Part shown: positions 1-10,599 of the stretch, piece by piece
Layout: every line of letters starts with the position of its first letter
How positions within the stretch are numbered: the first letter of the stretch is position 1
Source: Caprimulgus europaeus
Taxonomy: Eukaryota > Chordata > Aves > Caprimulgiformes > Caprimulgidae
DNA length: 64,000 bases
Direction: 5' to 3'
Assembly (NCBI GenBank): GCA_907165065.1
Contig: OU015541.1
Span: 16,489,501 to 16,553,500 of the forward strand
Position numbers and translations under genes: made by a program
Notes under the pieces: model-generated
The model's database searches: none
The model's input: only the letters and a program-made list of their open reading frames with translations
What the model was told of the DNA's origin: nothing

Positions 1-221
1 GTGGGCGTTTCAGAAATGTTATTTCCTGTATCTGCAGTTTTAAATCAATGTGGTTCTTTACAATGGAAGGCAACAGGGCAGTGCTCAGTGCCTGGCAGGG
101 GTGAAGCCTCTGGGGGCTTTTCCAGGCTGCTGTTTGATCAGTGCAGGGAGTAGGCTGACTCCTGGAAGTTGCTGGGTTCCCAAAACTCCCTGTGACCTGT
201 CAGGTCATCAGTGCCTCAGCA
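1..221. other. Unique sequence at left edge
   Basis: Single-copy-looking DNA of mixed composition ahead of the first CR1 copy. No exon, RNA gene or repeat was recognised. Confidence 0.5.
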
Positions 222-456
222 CTTTAAGACTGGATGTAAGCAATTTTTTACATTGAGGGTGGTGAAACCCTGGCCCAGGTTCCCCAGGGGGGTGGCAGAT
301 GCCCCACCCCTGGGAACACTCAAGGCCAGGTTGGATGGGGCTGTGAGCAACCTGATCTGGTTGAAGATGTCCCTGCTCACTGCAGGGGGTTGGACTGGAT
401 GGACCCTGAAAGGTCCCTTCCAACCCAAACCAGTCCACGATTCTGTGATTCTATGA
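222..456 (+). mobile_element. CR1 LINE, 3' end fragment
   Basis: This is the last ~235 bp of a CR1 non-LTR retrotransposon in sense orientation. Visible CR1 landmarks in order are GAGGGTGGTGAAACCCTGG, then CAAGGCCAGGTTGGATGG, GAGCAACCTGATCTGGTTG, GGGGGTTGGACTGGATG, GGTCCCTTCCAACCC, and the octamer tail GATTCTGTGATTCTATGA. Those landmarks encode the C-terminal end of the reverse-transcriptase ORF and the very short 3' UTR. The copy is truncated at its 5' end, as most CR1 insertions are, and cannot code for anything. Subfamily assignment would need alignment to a library. Confidence 0.95.
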
Positions 457-1655
457 TCTGGCACAGGGGGAGATCTTCCAATTAGCTAGTGGTCAGACAC
501 TCTTTTCTCTGTCCTCCTGTGCTCCCAGAACACTGTCATGACTCATGTTGCTATATATATTTATATATATATAAATCTGGAATCAAAGACCCATCAAGTC
601 ATTAAAAATCTGCTTTTCCTGCATGGCCCCGTGTTTGTTGGTGCTCCTGCTGCTCTCACGTGCTCAGTGAGAAGCAGGAGCATCCTCCCTGCCCTGCTTT
701 GCCAGCACTGGTGGAGGAAGAGTGTGATGTCCAAGAAGAATGATGGATTTGTGAAACCCCCGGACAGCCTGGGGGTCAGAGTGGTACCCAGGGCCCTGCA
801 GGGGCGGCTGCTGCAGGTGACTTGGGTGAGATGAAAGGGAGGTGCCAGCGGCCCCTTGCCCAAATGTGGACTGGGCCTCCCATCCCGCTGCCTTGCCCTC
901 TCCCACCTCCAGCTCTGGGAGAGAATGGGCCCTGTCACCCCTCCCAGACACCGCATTGCAGATGGGTCTCTGGATGAGGTGGCAGCCAGCAGTTCTGCCT
1001 CTGTCCTGACCTGAGCTGAGCTGCCATTTACGCCTGTGGGGAGTCCACTGCAGCATCTGAACACAAATTCTGTGTCTCAGTGCCGCTCCAGGAGGTCAGT
1101 GCTCCGAGATGCTCTTCCTTTCTCTTTGCTCTGACTTGTGTCTGGGGTATGTTCACGTGTTGTGCAGTGCAAGCCAGTGAATGGCCTCCAGAAGCAGCCG
1201 CTTGATCTGTGAATTCAATAGACAGACGAACCTGACAGGCCCTGAGAGCAGCTGGCTGGACCACAGCGCTGTCCCCTTAGGTCAGTCCAGGATTTTGTGA
1301 GCTCTTATTCTACTCTGGTTGCCACTCACCCTGCTGAGCACATCCCAGGAGGTCCTGAGGCCCCAGCACCTCCACGGAGCGCAGGGACCCCGCATCTCGC
1401 AGGGTTGTTCTTACAGAGGTGAAATTTTACTCCTCTGACTGAGGCAAAAAAATGCAGAGAAAGCCCCAGATTTACTCTCCTGGCTGGGTAAAAACCTGGC
1501 TGGGTCTCCCATTACAGGGCTAGAAATAACAGCAGCCCTTTTGTTCCTGTAGGATCTCACAGAAACCCGTCCAGGTGACAGGTAACTGTCCCTAAAACAA
1601 CCTCAGTGCCTTTGCTTCAGGTGCTGAGCCCGGCAGGCCCTCAGAATCATTCTCC
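457..1655. other. Unique DNA with a short (TA)n run
   Basis: No gene or interspersed repeat was recognised. A TA-rich simple repeat lies at about 551-575. The rest is moderately GC-rich, with scattered short open frames on both strands that show no recognisable motif. Confidence 0.5.
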
Positions 1656-1970
1656 TGACATAAAAGAAAGGTTGAGCATTCGTTTGTCTTTTCATTGGGA
1701 TAATATCCTGAGGATACAATCTGTGCCCACTAAAAGGAGCGACTCACATTCAATTTTATCACCCTGTCTTGAAGTTGAAATACTTTGGCCAAGTTTCCCC
1801 AATTTTTGTTGTTAATTGTATTAATTTTCATAGACCCTTGGATAAATTTTCAGTGAATAGCCCTGCAAGTGTCTTGGCCATCTTGGTGGGAAATGAGGTT
1901 TTCTGCATGGATAAACATGCAAAAGGAGGAAAAAAGAGAAAGAAATAAAAAGAAGGAAGAAATCTCTCAA
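1656..1970. promoter_or_regulatory. AT-rich block, candidate noncoding element
   Basis: The block contrasts with GC-rich flanks and carries TTAATTGTATTAATTTTC-like homeodomain-type words near 1812-1830. A purine-only stretch (AGGAGGAAAAAAGAGAAAG and onwards) follows at about 1921-1966. No exon structure is visible. The regulatory role is inferred from composition only. Confidence 0.25.
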
Positions 1971-2200
1971 TGATAGGAAGTTACAGAGAATGTATTATTC
2001 TGCCACACACAATTTATCTTCTGACACACACTGCTGTAGCATATGGCATAAGTATAAAATACAGGACTGCAGAAGGAGGGGAGGGCTGAGTTCCTGCAGG
2101 TTACCACTGTTATTGCCCCATTACTGCAGCTGCTGCAATCCCACCTACAGCAGGACCTTGCAAGGACCCTCTCTTCCACCACACCATGCAGGCAGGGCCA

Positions 2201-2269
2201 GACCCCATTCCTGCCACGTGCCAGACCCCATTCCTGCCACGTGCCAGACCCCATTCCTGCCACGTGCCA
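2201..2269. repeat. Tandem repeat, 3 x 23 bp
   Basis: Three exact head-to-tail copies of a 23-bp unit beginning GACCCCATTCCTGCCACGTG and ending CCA. Perfect identity points to a recent local duplication. Each unit carries one CACGTG E-box. Confidence 0.95.
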
Positions 2270-3299
2270 GCCCAGCACACACACCCCTCCTTGGGAACAG
2301 CCCCCTTCATCCACAGCCCCCGAAACTCTAAGCACGTATTTTGCTTTACACAGGTGCTGGTGTGCTGGGGTTTAAGCAGACACCTAAAATTCTGCACTTG
2401 CTGAGGATGACCTGCAGAAGGAAGGGACTAAATGTGACACGGGGTAGAGGAGGCATAGGAGAGGTGTGGGGCTGTGCTGGGATTGCCATGTAAGTGACAG
2501 AGCTGTTGGCAGTCTATCCCAACAGAAATCCCATCTAAAACAAAAGAGCAAACCTTGGTAACCTTTGCAACTTCACAGATGAATTGAGGAGCCTGTAACT
2601 TGTGACACTTGTGCTTGGCAGACTGTGTCCTTGTGGACATCCCTAGTAGATGGAAGGGTTTAGTCTCTCTGGGATGACACTGCATCCACACCCTCAGCTG
2701 CCCACACTGCTCTCCTTGGACAATTCAAAGTCTATCATCAGTGGTGTTGTTTCAGGCTCTTTGCTGTCACGACACCATTTTGCAGAGGCTGCCTTAGCAA
2801 GCCCTCTGTAGCACAGCCTCATGCAGTCTCTGGTGACACGGTCACAGAGGGACTCCAGCCCTTCCCAAGACAGCCTTTACCCGAGGATCTCGGGAGCACT
2901 GCTCTCCCCACCGCGCTCCATGGACTCTCAGCTCAGCTCCTGACGCTGCTGGAGGCTGGCATCACCAGGCTTCTTCGTTTCCCTGCATGTTATTCACTGA
3001 TTTTATTTTCCAGCCAAGAGAGCTTTGCAAATAATAACAAGCAAGGATGAATGGGATGGCATGGGATGATTAACCAGGCTTTGCAAGGACGGGCCAGCAG
3101 TCTGGACTGCCAGCAGCACAAGCACGGTGCAAACAACTGACTGTGTCACACATCCTGTCCTCCCCTGGAGGAGAAGACATTCCTGCAGGGATCTGCCCCT
3201 AAGTGAATTACTCGGCAGTGACGAGCTGCACTGCCAAACAGCACAGGGGAGCTGTGTTTTCACAAACAGTCTCTCCTTCTTTGTTGTCATCGACAAGTT
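2270..3299. other. Unique DNA, nothing recognised
   Basis: Mixed-composition DNA with no long repeat and no exon-like pattern. An AT-richer patch at 2985-3050 merges towards the next block. Confidence 0.45.
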
Positions 3300-3965
3300 T
3301 TTTATCTCCTTACAGTAGAAGCTCCTAGATTTATTCCTGCTCCCTGAATGCCACAGCAGTTGGGATCTGATGCTGTTATAATCTTTCTGGACTATAAAAA
3401 ACAAGTCCTGTCTTTCCATAGCATATGGTTCTCCCCTACAACCACACACACCAGAACTTTCAATTAAGTTTCGGGAAGCAGTGCTGAAACAGACGTGACT
3501 CATTTCAAAAGTGCACTAACAAGTGGAATGATCCCATTTTTTGCCAGATTCATCAGGAAACAAACAGTATCTGATGGCTTTCTCTCTTCATACACTGACG
3601 AAAACAACACCCTTCTCTGCCGACACCGAGCTCGGGGAGAAATCGTCCAGCTAAATATTATAATGTTTGATAATAGTCCTGCCAGCACGGAGCTGACTCA
3701 TTTAATGTAATGTGCTGCTCCCTGAAGATTGCTTTTCAGCACAGCAAACAATTAGTGAGTTCATTCATCCCAGCTTGAGAACGGTACAGAGCTACAGGGC
3801 CACGGGGACCCCCCTAACTGAGCTGATTTATCAACAATCGTCGTTGTTGCTCCTGCAATTAATCTTATGCTGTTTCCCTCTGCTCACCCCTCTGCTGACA
3901 CTCCCCTCCCGGTTCCAAACCACTTTGTTTACTCTGAGAATGGCATAGAAATCATTTTGATTTCC
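3300..3965. promoter_or_regulatory. AT-rich block with paired SOX-like sites, candidate enhancer
   Basis: About 660 bp of low-CpG, AT-rich, non-repetitive DNA. Words include AGCTAAATATTATAATG near 3650, TGACTCATTTAATG near 3693 (AP-1-like TGACTCA) and GCAATTAATC near 3856. An inverted pair, CAACAA-TCGTCG-TTGTTG, sits at about 3832-3849 and resembles two facing SOX-type ACAA sites. The longest open frames are about 70-170 codons without domains. A distal enhancer is the inference; an unrecognised exon is the alternative. Confidence 0.35.
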
Positions 3966-4280
3966 AGTCAGTGGCACAGAAATGATCAGACAAGGTCAAG
4001 CCGTGATCCCAGGCTCTGCCCTTCAGCTCTCCCCAGGCACTGCCCTGTGCTCTGCTGGGGCAGAGCGGAGGTGCCCCAGCTACCAGCCCCAGCTTGCAGT
4101 GGCCATGGGCCAGCAGAGCACTGGTACTGCAATGCTACACGTGCCTGAACTGGTACCCACGTGCATGACCCCACAGCACCCGCAGACCCACATCAGCTTC
4201 CTCCAAATCCCTGCGTGCTTCCACCTCCGGGTCCTGGTGAGGATTAGAAACAGGGAGAGCATCCTTATCCCGGCTGAAGG

Positions 4281-4367
4281 TGGGGAAGCAGGCACCAGAG
4301 GAGAGATTATTTGTCCAAGGTCATGTGGTGAGCAAAAAGCTGTCAGACCTAGTGGGAGCTGGGATTG
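4281..4367 (-). mobile_element. MIR/CORE-type SINE remnant
   Basis: The segment reads TTATTTGTCCAAGGTCATG, then GTGAGCAAAAAGCTG, then GAGCTGGGATTG. This is the antisense of the conserved MIR core (…GTGTGACCTTGGGCAAGT…). Both ends are eroded and the match is diverged, as expected for a SINE that is old in amniotes. Confidence 0.6.
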
Positions 4368-4370
4368 TGA

Positions 4371-6079
4371 GTGAGAGGCTTTAGGAGCTGGAGGCAGGCA
4401 GCACTGCTGCCCCCCCGGTGGATCTGCGCTGCTCTGACTCTCAGTGCTGTTATTTTCTGACTCAGCAATCCCGCAGCGCCCGGGCACAGCCAAGGCTCCC
4501 GGCACTGGCAGGGCTGCTGTGCCACAGCCCCCACCTCTGGGGCAGGCACACTGTCCCTGCTCTGGGATGTGCTTCCCAGCTGGTTTTGGCAGTGTGGACC
4601 CCCAGCTGATTCAGAGCCTGCTGTACCTCCCCTTTCAGACCCTGTGCACGAGCACGTTGCACACTCGTGTGCCCCAGGCCGCAGGGAGAGAATGGCAGAT
4701 CCTTGGCAGCAAGTGTGATTCCACATCCTTGCAAGAGAGACAGCTCCTGGGATTTTTTCCCTCTAGACTTGGGCTTCAGCTGCAGATTAATTCTATTGTG
4801 TGTTCATTGCTGTAGTTATTGCCAGTGTGAGGATGGTGACCTCAGCACCCAGACAAATTAATATAGCAATGAGTTCATTAGCAGCACCCCTATAATTACT
4901 GCCCAAATATGGGCTGGGGAAACCAGGAGAAAGGGGGGATGCCCAGGTAGGGGGGGAGGGACCACCTCCAGTGCCCTCAGAGGGCAAGGCCGCTTGGGTC
5001 TGGGTGGCTGTGAGGAGCTGTCCCGCTGCCCCAGAGGACTGGCTCTGCCACCCTGCTGTCAGCACAGACTGCCCACCCTCCTGGGAGAGGGCAACCATGC
5101 CCACACAGTTGCTGTTACTGCTTTTGGGGTAATCCTCGTCCCCATGGATGTGCTGCTGCAAGGGATGGAGCAGGGACACCTCAGTGCCACAGGTCCATGG
5201 ACACCACGAGGCAGGCGGCACAGAGGTGTCCGTCTTTACAGCCCTGGAGCTGTGCAAGATGACCTGGAGAAGCAGCCTGAGCCTGGCCCAGGATGGGAGA
5301 GGTCTGCAGTGGCTGCAGGTCGCTCTGCAGTTGTCACTGGCTTGTTGCCTGTTCCTGCTCTCCCCTCTGGAGCAGCTCCGTGAGCCGCTCTTTGCAAGGA
5401 CAGGTATCCAGGTATCCACGCTTCTTGGCCAGCCCGTGCTGGCCGGTAAGAGCAGGTGCCCCAGCAACCCCCAGTTGTGTGGCCCAACCATCCCAGCTTC
5501 CAGCACAGGCAGATGGTTTTTAGCATGCCCCAGTCTTGACTTTGACTGCTCCCATTTACCAGCACTGAGGACCTTCAGGGAACAGGGGCTGGACAGGTAT
5601 CAACCGTTTATGCTTCCGCATTTCCCACTGCACCGCAGCCCTCAGGGCTGGGACTCACCTGCCGAGGCCCCCCGGTGCCATCAGTCCCAGGCTCCCTCAG
5701 CATCACTCTGCTGGCTCGCCATCGACATGGGGCAGGGGACACCTAGCTTTGGGGCTTCTGGGACAGTTCCTGTTGTTACTGTCACCCTCACCTGTACGAG
5801 CTGAGTCAGGATGGCTCAGTGTTTCTTTGAAAGGGATGGGGAGATTTCCTTGTGAGACATGCCCAGTCATGCCCCAGATGCACTCAGTTTTCAGCTCCCT
5901 CATCCCAGAGCCAACACAACCCTCCTGGAGCTCAGTAAGTGGGAAAAGCACCTCTGCCAGTGCTCTCCAGCTGCCCCTCAGCCCCTTGTTTCTGCAGATG
6001 CCTCCAGGAAGGAGCCCCCGTTGTGGTAAAGGCAAGGTGACATCTTTCTGCAGTGTGCCCTGACCAAGGGAGTGCCTGG
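4371..6079. other. GC-rich unique DNA
   Basis: No repeat family or gene recognised. Open frames reach 237 codons (minus strand, about 4793-5506), but they run on both strands, lack domains and look like composition effects. A short AT-rich stretch occurs at 4780-4910. Confidence 0.45.
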
Positions 6080-6595
6080 TGTTGAGAGGCTAAATCTAGT
6101 TGCTTCTATTAAGAGCTTTGGCCAAAAACTGGGAGGAGGTTCAATCTGACAAGTGTTTAATTGTTTTTAGGTGACTACTTCTGTGGCAGGTGTGCTGGAA
6201 CAGCTGCTCCTTTTCAGCACTAAATGCACTGGTTCGAAACTGCTTGGTTTGGGCTTTAACATTGAAACCTCAAAAATTAAAAGAAAATGAGCATAAGCAG
6301 GAGGATCAGATGGTGCCCAAGGGCGTGAGGATCTAAAGTTTCCACCAGATTAAACACTTCACAGTGGCATTTTTGGTTTTTACTTGGTTGAGAAGTCTCA
6401 CTTCTTCTGTTTTGGTCCAAACCAAATGAATTCTCTCTCTGCTTCTCAGGACTACCCCAGGAAATCCTGCACTCAGCGTCAGCTTTCTGATGGCAACGTC
6501 TGAATGGACTGTTCACCCAAGCCCCAGTGGATCAGTATCCTCTGGAATGTGCTTAATTTAAGCATTTGAACCAATTCAGTTCTACTCCTCAATAG
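6080..6595. promoter_or_regulatory. AT-rich unique block before a CR1 copy
   Basis: Non-repetitive AT-rich DNA with AAGTGTTTAATTG near 6152, CTCAAAAATTAAAAG near 6269 and CCAGATTAAACACTTC near 6342. TGTTTAATT/ATTAAACA-type words recur on both strands. It is a candidate noncoding element on composition alone. Confidence 0.25.
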
Positions 6596-7016
6596 AAGGG
6601 TGTGAGGAGAGGCTGAAGGCACTTGGGTTGTTCAGCCTGGAGAAGAGGAGACTGAGAGGAGATCTCATGGGGGTCTGGAACTTCCTCCCAAGGGGCAGAG
6701 GAGGGGCAGGCGCTGAGCTCTTCTCTCTGGCCACCAACGCCAGGAGCAGAGGCCATGGCAGGAAGATGTGGCAGGGGAGGGTGAGGTTGGCCATGAGGAA
6801 AAGGTTCTTGAGGCAGAGGGTGGTGGAGCACTGGCACAGGCTCCCCAGGGAGGTGCTCATGGCCCCAAGGCTGATAAGATCCCAGCAGCATTTGGCCAAG
6901 GCCCTCAGGGACATGGTGTGAATGTTGGGATTGTCCTGTGCAGGGACAGGAGTTGGACTCCATCATCCTGGTGGGTCCCTTCCAGCTCACAGCATTCAAT
7001 GACTCTATGATTCTAT
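6596..7016 (+). mobile_element. CR1 LINE, 3' fragment
   Basis: Sense-strand CR1 with the hallmarks GTGAGGAGAGGCTGAAGG, TTCAGCCTGGAGAAGAGGAG and ACTGAGAGGAGATCTCATG. The end reads GTTGGACTCCATCATCCTGG, then GGTCCCTTCCAGCTCA, then the octamer tail GACTCTATGATTCTAT. The tail differs from the copies at 222 and 40950 (GTGGGTCCCTTCCAGCTCA in place of the AGGTCCCTTCCAACCC type), so it belongs to a different subfamily. The 5' end is truncated within the 3' part of the reverse-transcriptase ORF. Confidence 0.95.
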
Positions 7017-7507
7017 CTCTTCATGAGCACATTGCCCACTACCTGTTTCTGCATTCATCCCCTGAAACACCAGATAACTCAGTCTCCAGCCAGAACACAC
7101 TTACAGAAGAAGCTGAATTTGCTGGCAGGAGCCTTTCCCTGCACACTCACGTACATAGAGATGGTTACGAGCTCATATGGGCCAGGGTGAACGCTCGGCC
7201 CTTGGCAGGGTCCAAGGCTCAGTGCTTGGCTGGAGTGGAGAAGAGCCAAGAGGAGAAGCCCCACCATATGGCTGCTCTGACCCAAACACAGGCTGACTGT
7301 CAAATATGCCAGCAAAACCCTGTTCACCTCATCCTGCACATTAGAAACATTGACTATTAGTGCTGGAGAAAGGGGAAGGGATTGATATCAGCCCAGAGGC
7401 AATCCTCATACCAGAGGAGAGACACAATTAACCAGCTTATTATTATTATTTAATGCCTATATTGTGAGAACAGATGAATAATTCGTTTGTGGGGCTCTGC
7501 ATGCAAG
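7017..7507. other. Unique DNA with a short TTA run
   Basis: No gene recognised. A (TTA)n run occurs at about 7438-7452, leading into the SINE-like piece to the right. Confidence 0.4.
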
Positions 7508-7596
7508 GCTGTTATGAAGCTTAATTCATTAGTGCTTGTAAAGTGACTTGAACTCGTGAGATGAAAGGTGCCCTGTGAGTGCCAAGTGCTATTATG
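7508..7596 (+). mobile_element. Ancient SINE/LINE tail remnant
   Basis: GGCTGTTATGAAGCTTAATT, GTGCTTGTAAAGTGACTTG and GATGAAAGGTGCC, then GTGCCAAGTGCTATTAT, match in order the 3' region shared by old amniote SINEs and L3/CR1-like LINEs (…TTGTAAAGCGCTTTGAGAT…GATGAAAGGCGCTAT…). The exact family cannot be fixed by eye. Confidence 0.5.
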
Positions 7597-9299
7597 GCTC
7601 CAGTACTGCAGGTCTTTAATCAGGATATTGAACGGCTCCTCCGAGCCAGCTCGGGGCTTTTTAACTTCTTCAGTGCTGTTTTTACTGTCCTAGAGATCCA
7701 AAAAAATTAAAAGTTGCAAGAACAAGCCCATGCCCTAGCAGTGCCCACCCTTAGGATTCCTGGCAGCCTCCCTCCCCACGGGGCAGGGCAGAGGGGAGCC
7801 GGGCACGGCCCTGCCTCGGCGATGGGTGGAGGGGACACGAGCACGGCAGTGACCGGGCTCTGCACAGCTGATGGAGCAGGGTGACAACACCACACTCAGC
7901 CTCACTACCCATCCAGTCACCACCTGCCAGGGGATGCCAGCCCTAGGGGTCTGTCACCAGCCCTGCCGTGACGACTGGGAGCTGTGACAGCTCTGGGTGC
8001 ATCACTGGACGGATGCTGAGAGGGGGCAAGTGGGGAGAGAGGAATGGCACGGAGGATGCTGGGGACTGCTGGCAGGGTTTCTGGTTTGCCTCCAGGCTCC
8101 CAACCAAGCTGTCTTGATCTCCATGCTGTTGAGTTTGGCTGATGTGTGGGGAGGTGACAGTGGGGGGACACCCACCCATCCCTGCCATCCACTCATCCAC
8201 GACAGCCACCTCTCACCTCCTCTGCCAAACAGTCTGATGATGGGGTGAGTGGAAGATGCTTGGCTTTCCTCTGATGTGCTCCACCTGCCATGCCAGGAGC
8301 CATGTCCCCTGTGACACCCAGCTCAGCTCTTCCTGGCCAGAGGGTGTTGGTGGGTATGGATTTCCCCATGGAGCAGCTGATGGGGTTGGCTCTTACAAAG
8401 CTCCCAGGGCCTCAGAGACCCAGGCCAGCTGAATGATTTTACAGCAGAAGAGCTCACATCCCAGTTTTCTTCCTCCAGACCCCTCCTGGCTCATGCTCCC
8501 CCAACACAAACGCTGCCAGCCTTCCTGCTGTCCCTGCTGGTGATCAGGTTTGTGCTAGCTGACACGCTTTCCTTCCCCAGGCACTGAGGGGACTTTCATG
8601 GACTCCCTCTGTGGAGATTTTGTCACAATATAATTTCTCTGCTCAGTGCAGCCACTTGCTCCCTGCCAAAGCCATTGTGACTTGTCCAGGCTCCACCAAG
8701 CTCAGGCACCCTGGACTGCCCCTGACCTCTTTGGGAAGTCTGCTTCCTTCACATTCATCTTCCTGCAGCTATCGCTGCTCATTTACCAAGTGAGAAACTA
8801 CGGCCATGAGTCCACAGAAAACTCTTCCCTGCCCTAGCAACGGGGGAAGATCTTTCCCTATCTGAAGTCCCACCTATGGCATCTCTAATTGCTGCTGCAC
8901 TTCTTATAAACTGTGATGGGTTTTAAAAATGCTTTCTGAAATCTCCCACTCAGAGGAGAGCGGGAAGCGTCGCGTTCGGTGGCGCTGAGCGGAGCCCGGC
9001 ATCGCTGCGAGCACAACCCCCGAGTGACCAGAAAAGCAGCAACTTCTGGGAAAAATGAACCCTCCAAAGAGAAAGCAGTGACCTTCTCATCTGCCTTCCT
9101 CTCTTCCTTCTCCAGATGTTGCTGCAAGCAGCAAAGCTCTCTCGTTATCTGCAGAGGCAGCTTCCACAAACGGCTCCATAGCGCTCGCAGGGTGCAGCGA
9201 GTGTGGGGCTGGGGGCGCGCGGCCGCCGCGGGGCTGGGCACGCTGGGGACTGTGAGGGCTGGGGCATGAGCCACGGCCTTGCCTCTGCTGGGGCCCAAG
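7597..9299. other. Unique DNA with a small CpG cluster
   Basis: No exon recognised. CpG-rich patches at 8960-9010 and 9175-9240 (GCGCGCGGCCGCCGCGGGGC) are too short for a convincing island. They could be a minor promoter or exon of something not visible here. Confidence 0.4.
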
Positions 9300-9470
9300 T
9301 GGAGTAAAGGACTCCTAATTTGCTTTAATTATTCCAAAGCCTCTTTACTTGGAGTAAAATAAAATATTTATCAGAGACTTGTGGCTTTGGCAAAAGAGAT
9401 TAAACTCAGATTAAATTTTTAGATGCCTGTAAAATTTAATTGGCATTAATGTAGGACAGCTTCTGTCTCT
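9300..9470. promoter_or_regulatory. AT-rich block with TAATT words
   Basis: Contains TCCTAATTTGCTTTAATTA, GAGTAAAATAAAATATTTA, AGATTAAACTCAGATTAAA and TTTAATTGGCATTAATG in close succession, next to the CpG cluster at 9.2 kb. It is non-repetitive and non-coding by eye; an enhancer is the inference. Confidence 0.3.
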
Positions 9471-10599
9471 GAAAACTAAAAGGGCTTTTCTGACTTTTGG
9501 AGAGCTGCCCCTTTCCAGTGCTCTCAGTGTTGCCCAGGGACCAGCCTGGGCTGGTGCCCCTGTGCCACTGGGCTCCCACCCTGGTCTGACGGCACCAGCC
9601 ACCTCAGATCCGGCAATGCTGCCGGCAGACACAGCCCTTTCACTGTGTCCTGGGGGAACCTGGCAGTGGTGGTACAGACAGGCACCAGGGAGGGTGGATC
9701 TGTGTGGGAGAAGATGGAGCTGGTCAGCACTGGCTGCTCATGCCTGTCCTCAGAAGGTCAGGGATTCAGGCAGAGCCTCACAGCTGCCCAACACGGGCCT
9801 TTGAAGGAGCCTGATCCTGGGAGATGTCTGGAACTTTCCTGAGATTTCTGCATGACAACAGCCTTTGTAACCTTCATTTTGTGATGGCCAGTAAATTTCC
9901 CTCTCCTAGTCCCCACTATCTACTGAAATCCATTCCTTTCCTAAGCCTGAGTCTGGCCTGGCCCCTGCCTTGTCTTTCCTGAGCAAGGTGCCCAGGATGA
10001 TGTAAAACCCAGGACAGAGGAACTTCCTCCAGACAGCCAGAACACAAAGCTCCCCAGGAGGGCCTGTGTGCCTACAGGGTGAGGGGACAAGCAAGGTGCA
10101 CCCACGGCCACTGCACTCACCAGGGGAGAAGCTGGGGGGGACACACGTATCAGATTATAATGGCTAAACTGCTAATTATCCTCTGCCAATCTTGCAGAAA
10201 ATCTGTTCTCTCTCTCATGCACCCACAGCAATGTGTGCTTTTGCTCCCTCGTTTTTTCAGGCGATGCTTTATGTCTGAGTGAAAGCAAAGGATGGCTCCG
10301 TTGTGCTATTCAGAGGGATGGAGCCCATTTGTCCTGCTCAGGGATTTTCCCTTCAGGCAGCAGTTTGTCAGTGTTGTGTTTGCTGGGCTGTTCTCTGCAG
10401 ACACCCTGGGCTGCCTTTGCCCTGCCTGTGTGTTTGAGGACTCAGCACAGGCAGGAACTGAGCTCTCCAGGCTTTGCTCCTCGCTCTCACGCTGAACTTC
10501 TCCTGTTGATGCCAGTGGCTTTGCAAGAGCTTGGGAAACAAGATTTTGCTTTGCTCTTATCCCTGGAGCAGGAACTCACAAATGCCAGGGAAGGAGCTC
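9471..10599. other. Unique DNA, nothing recognised
   Basis: Mixed GC-rich DNA. One AT-rich stretch near 10150-10200 reads TCAGATTATAATGGC and CTGCTAATTATCC. No gene or repeat family recognised. Confidence 0.4.
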
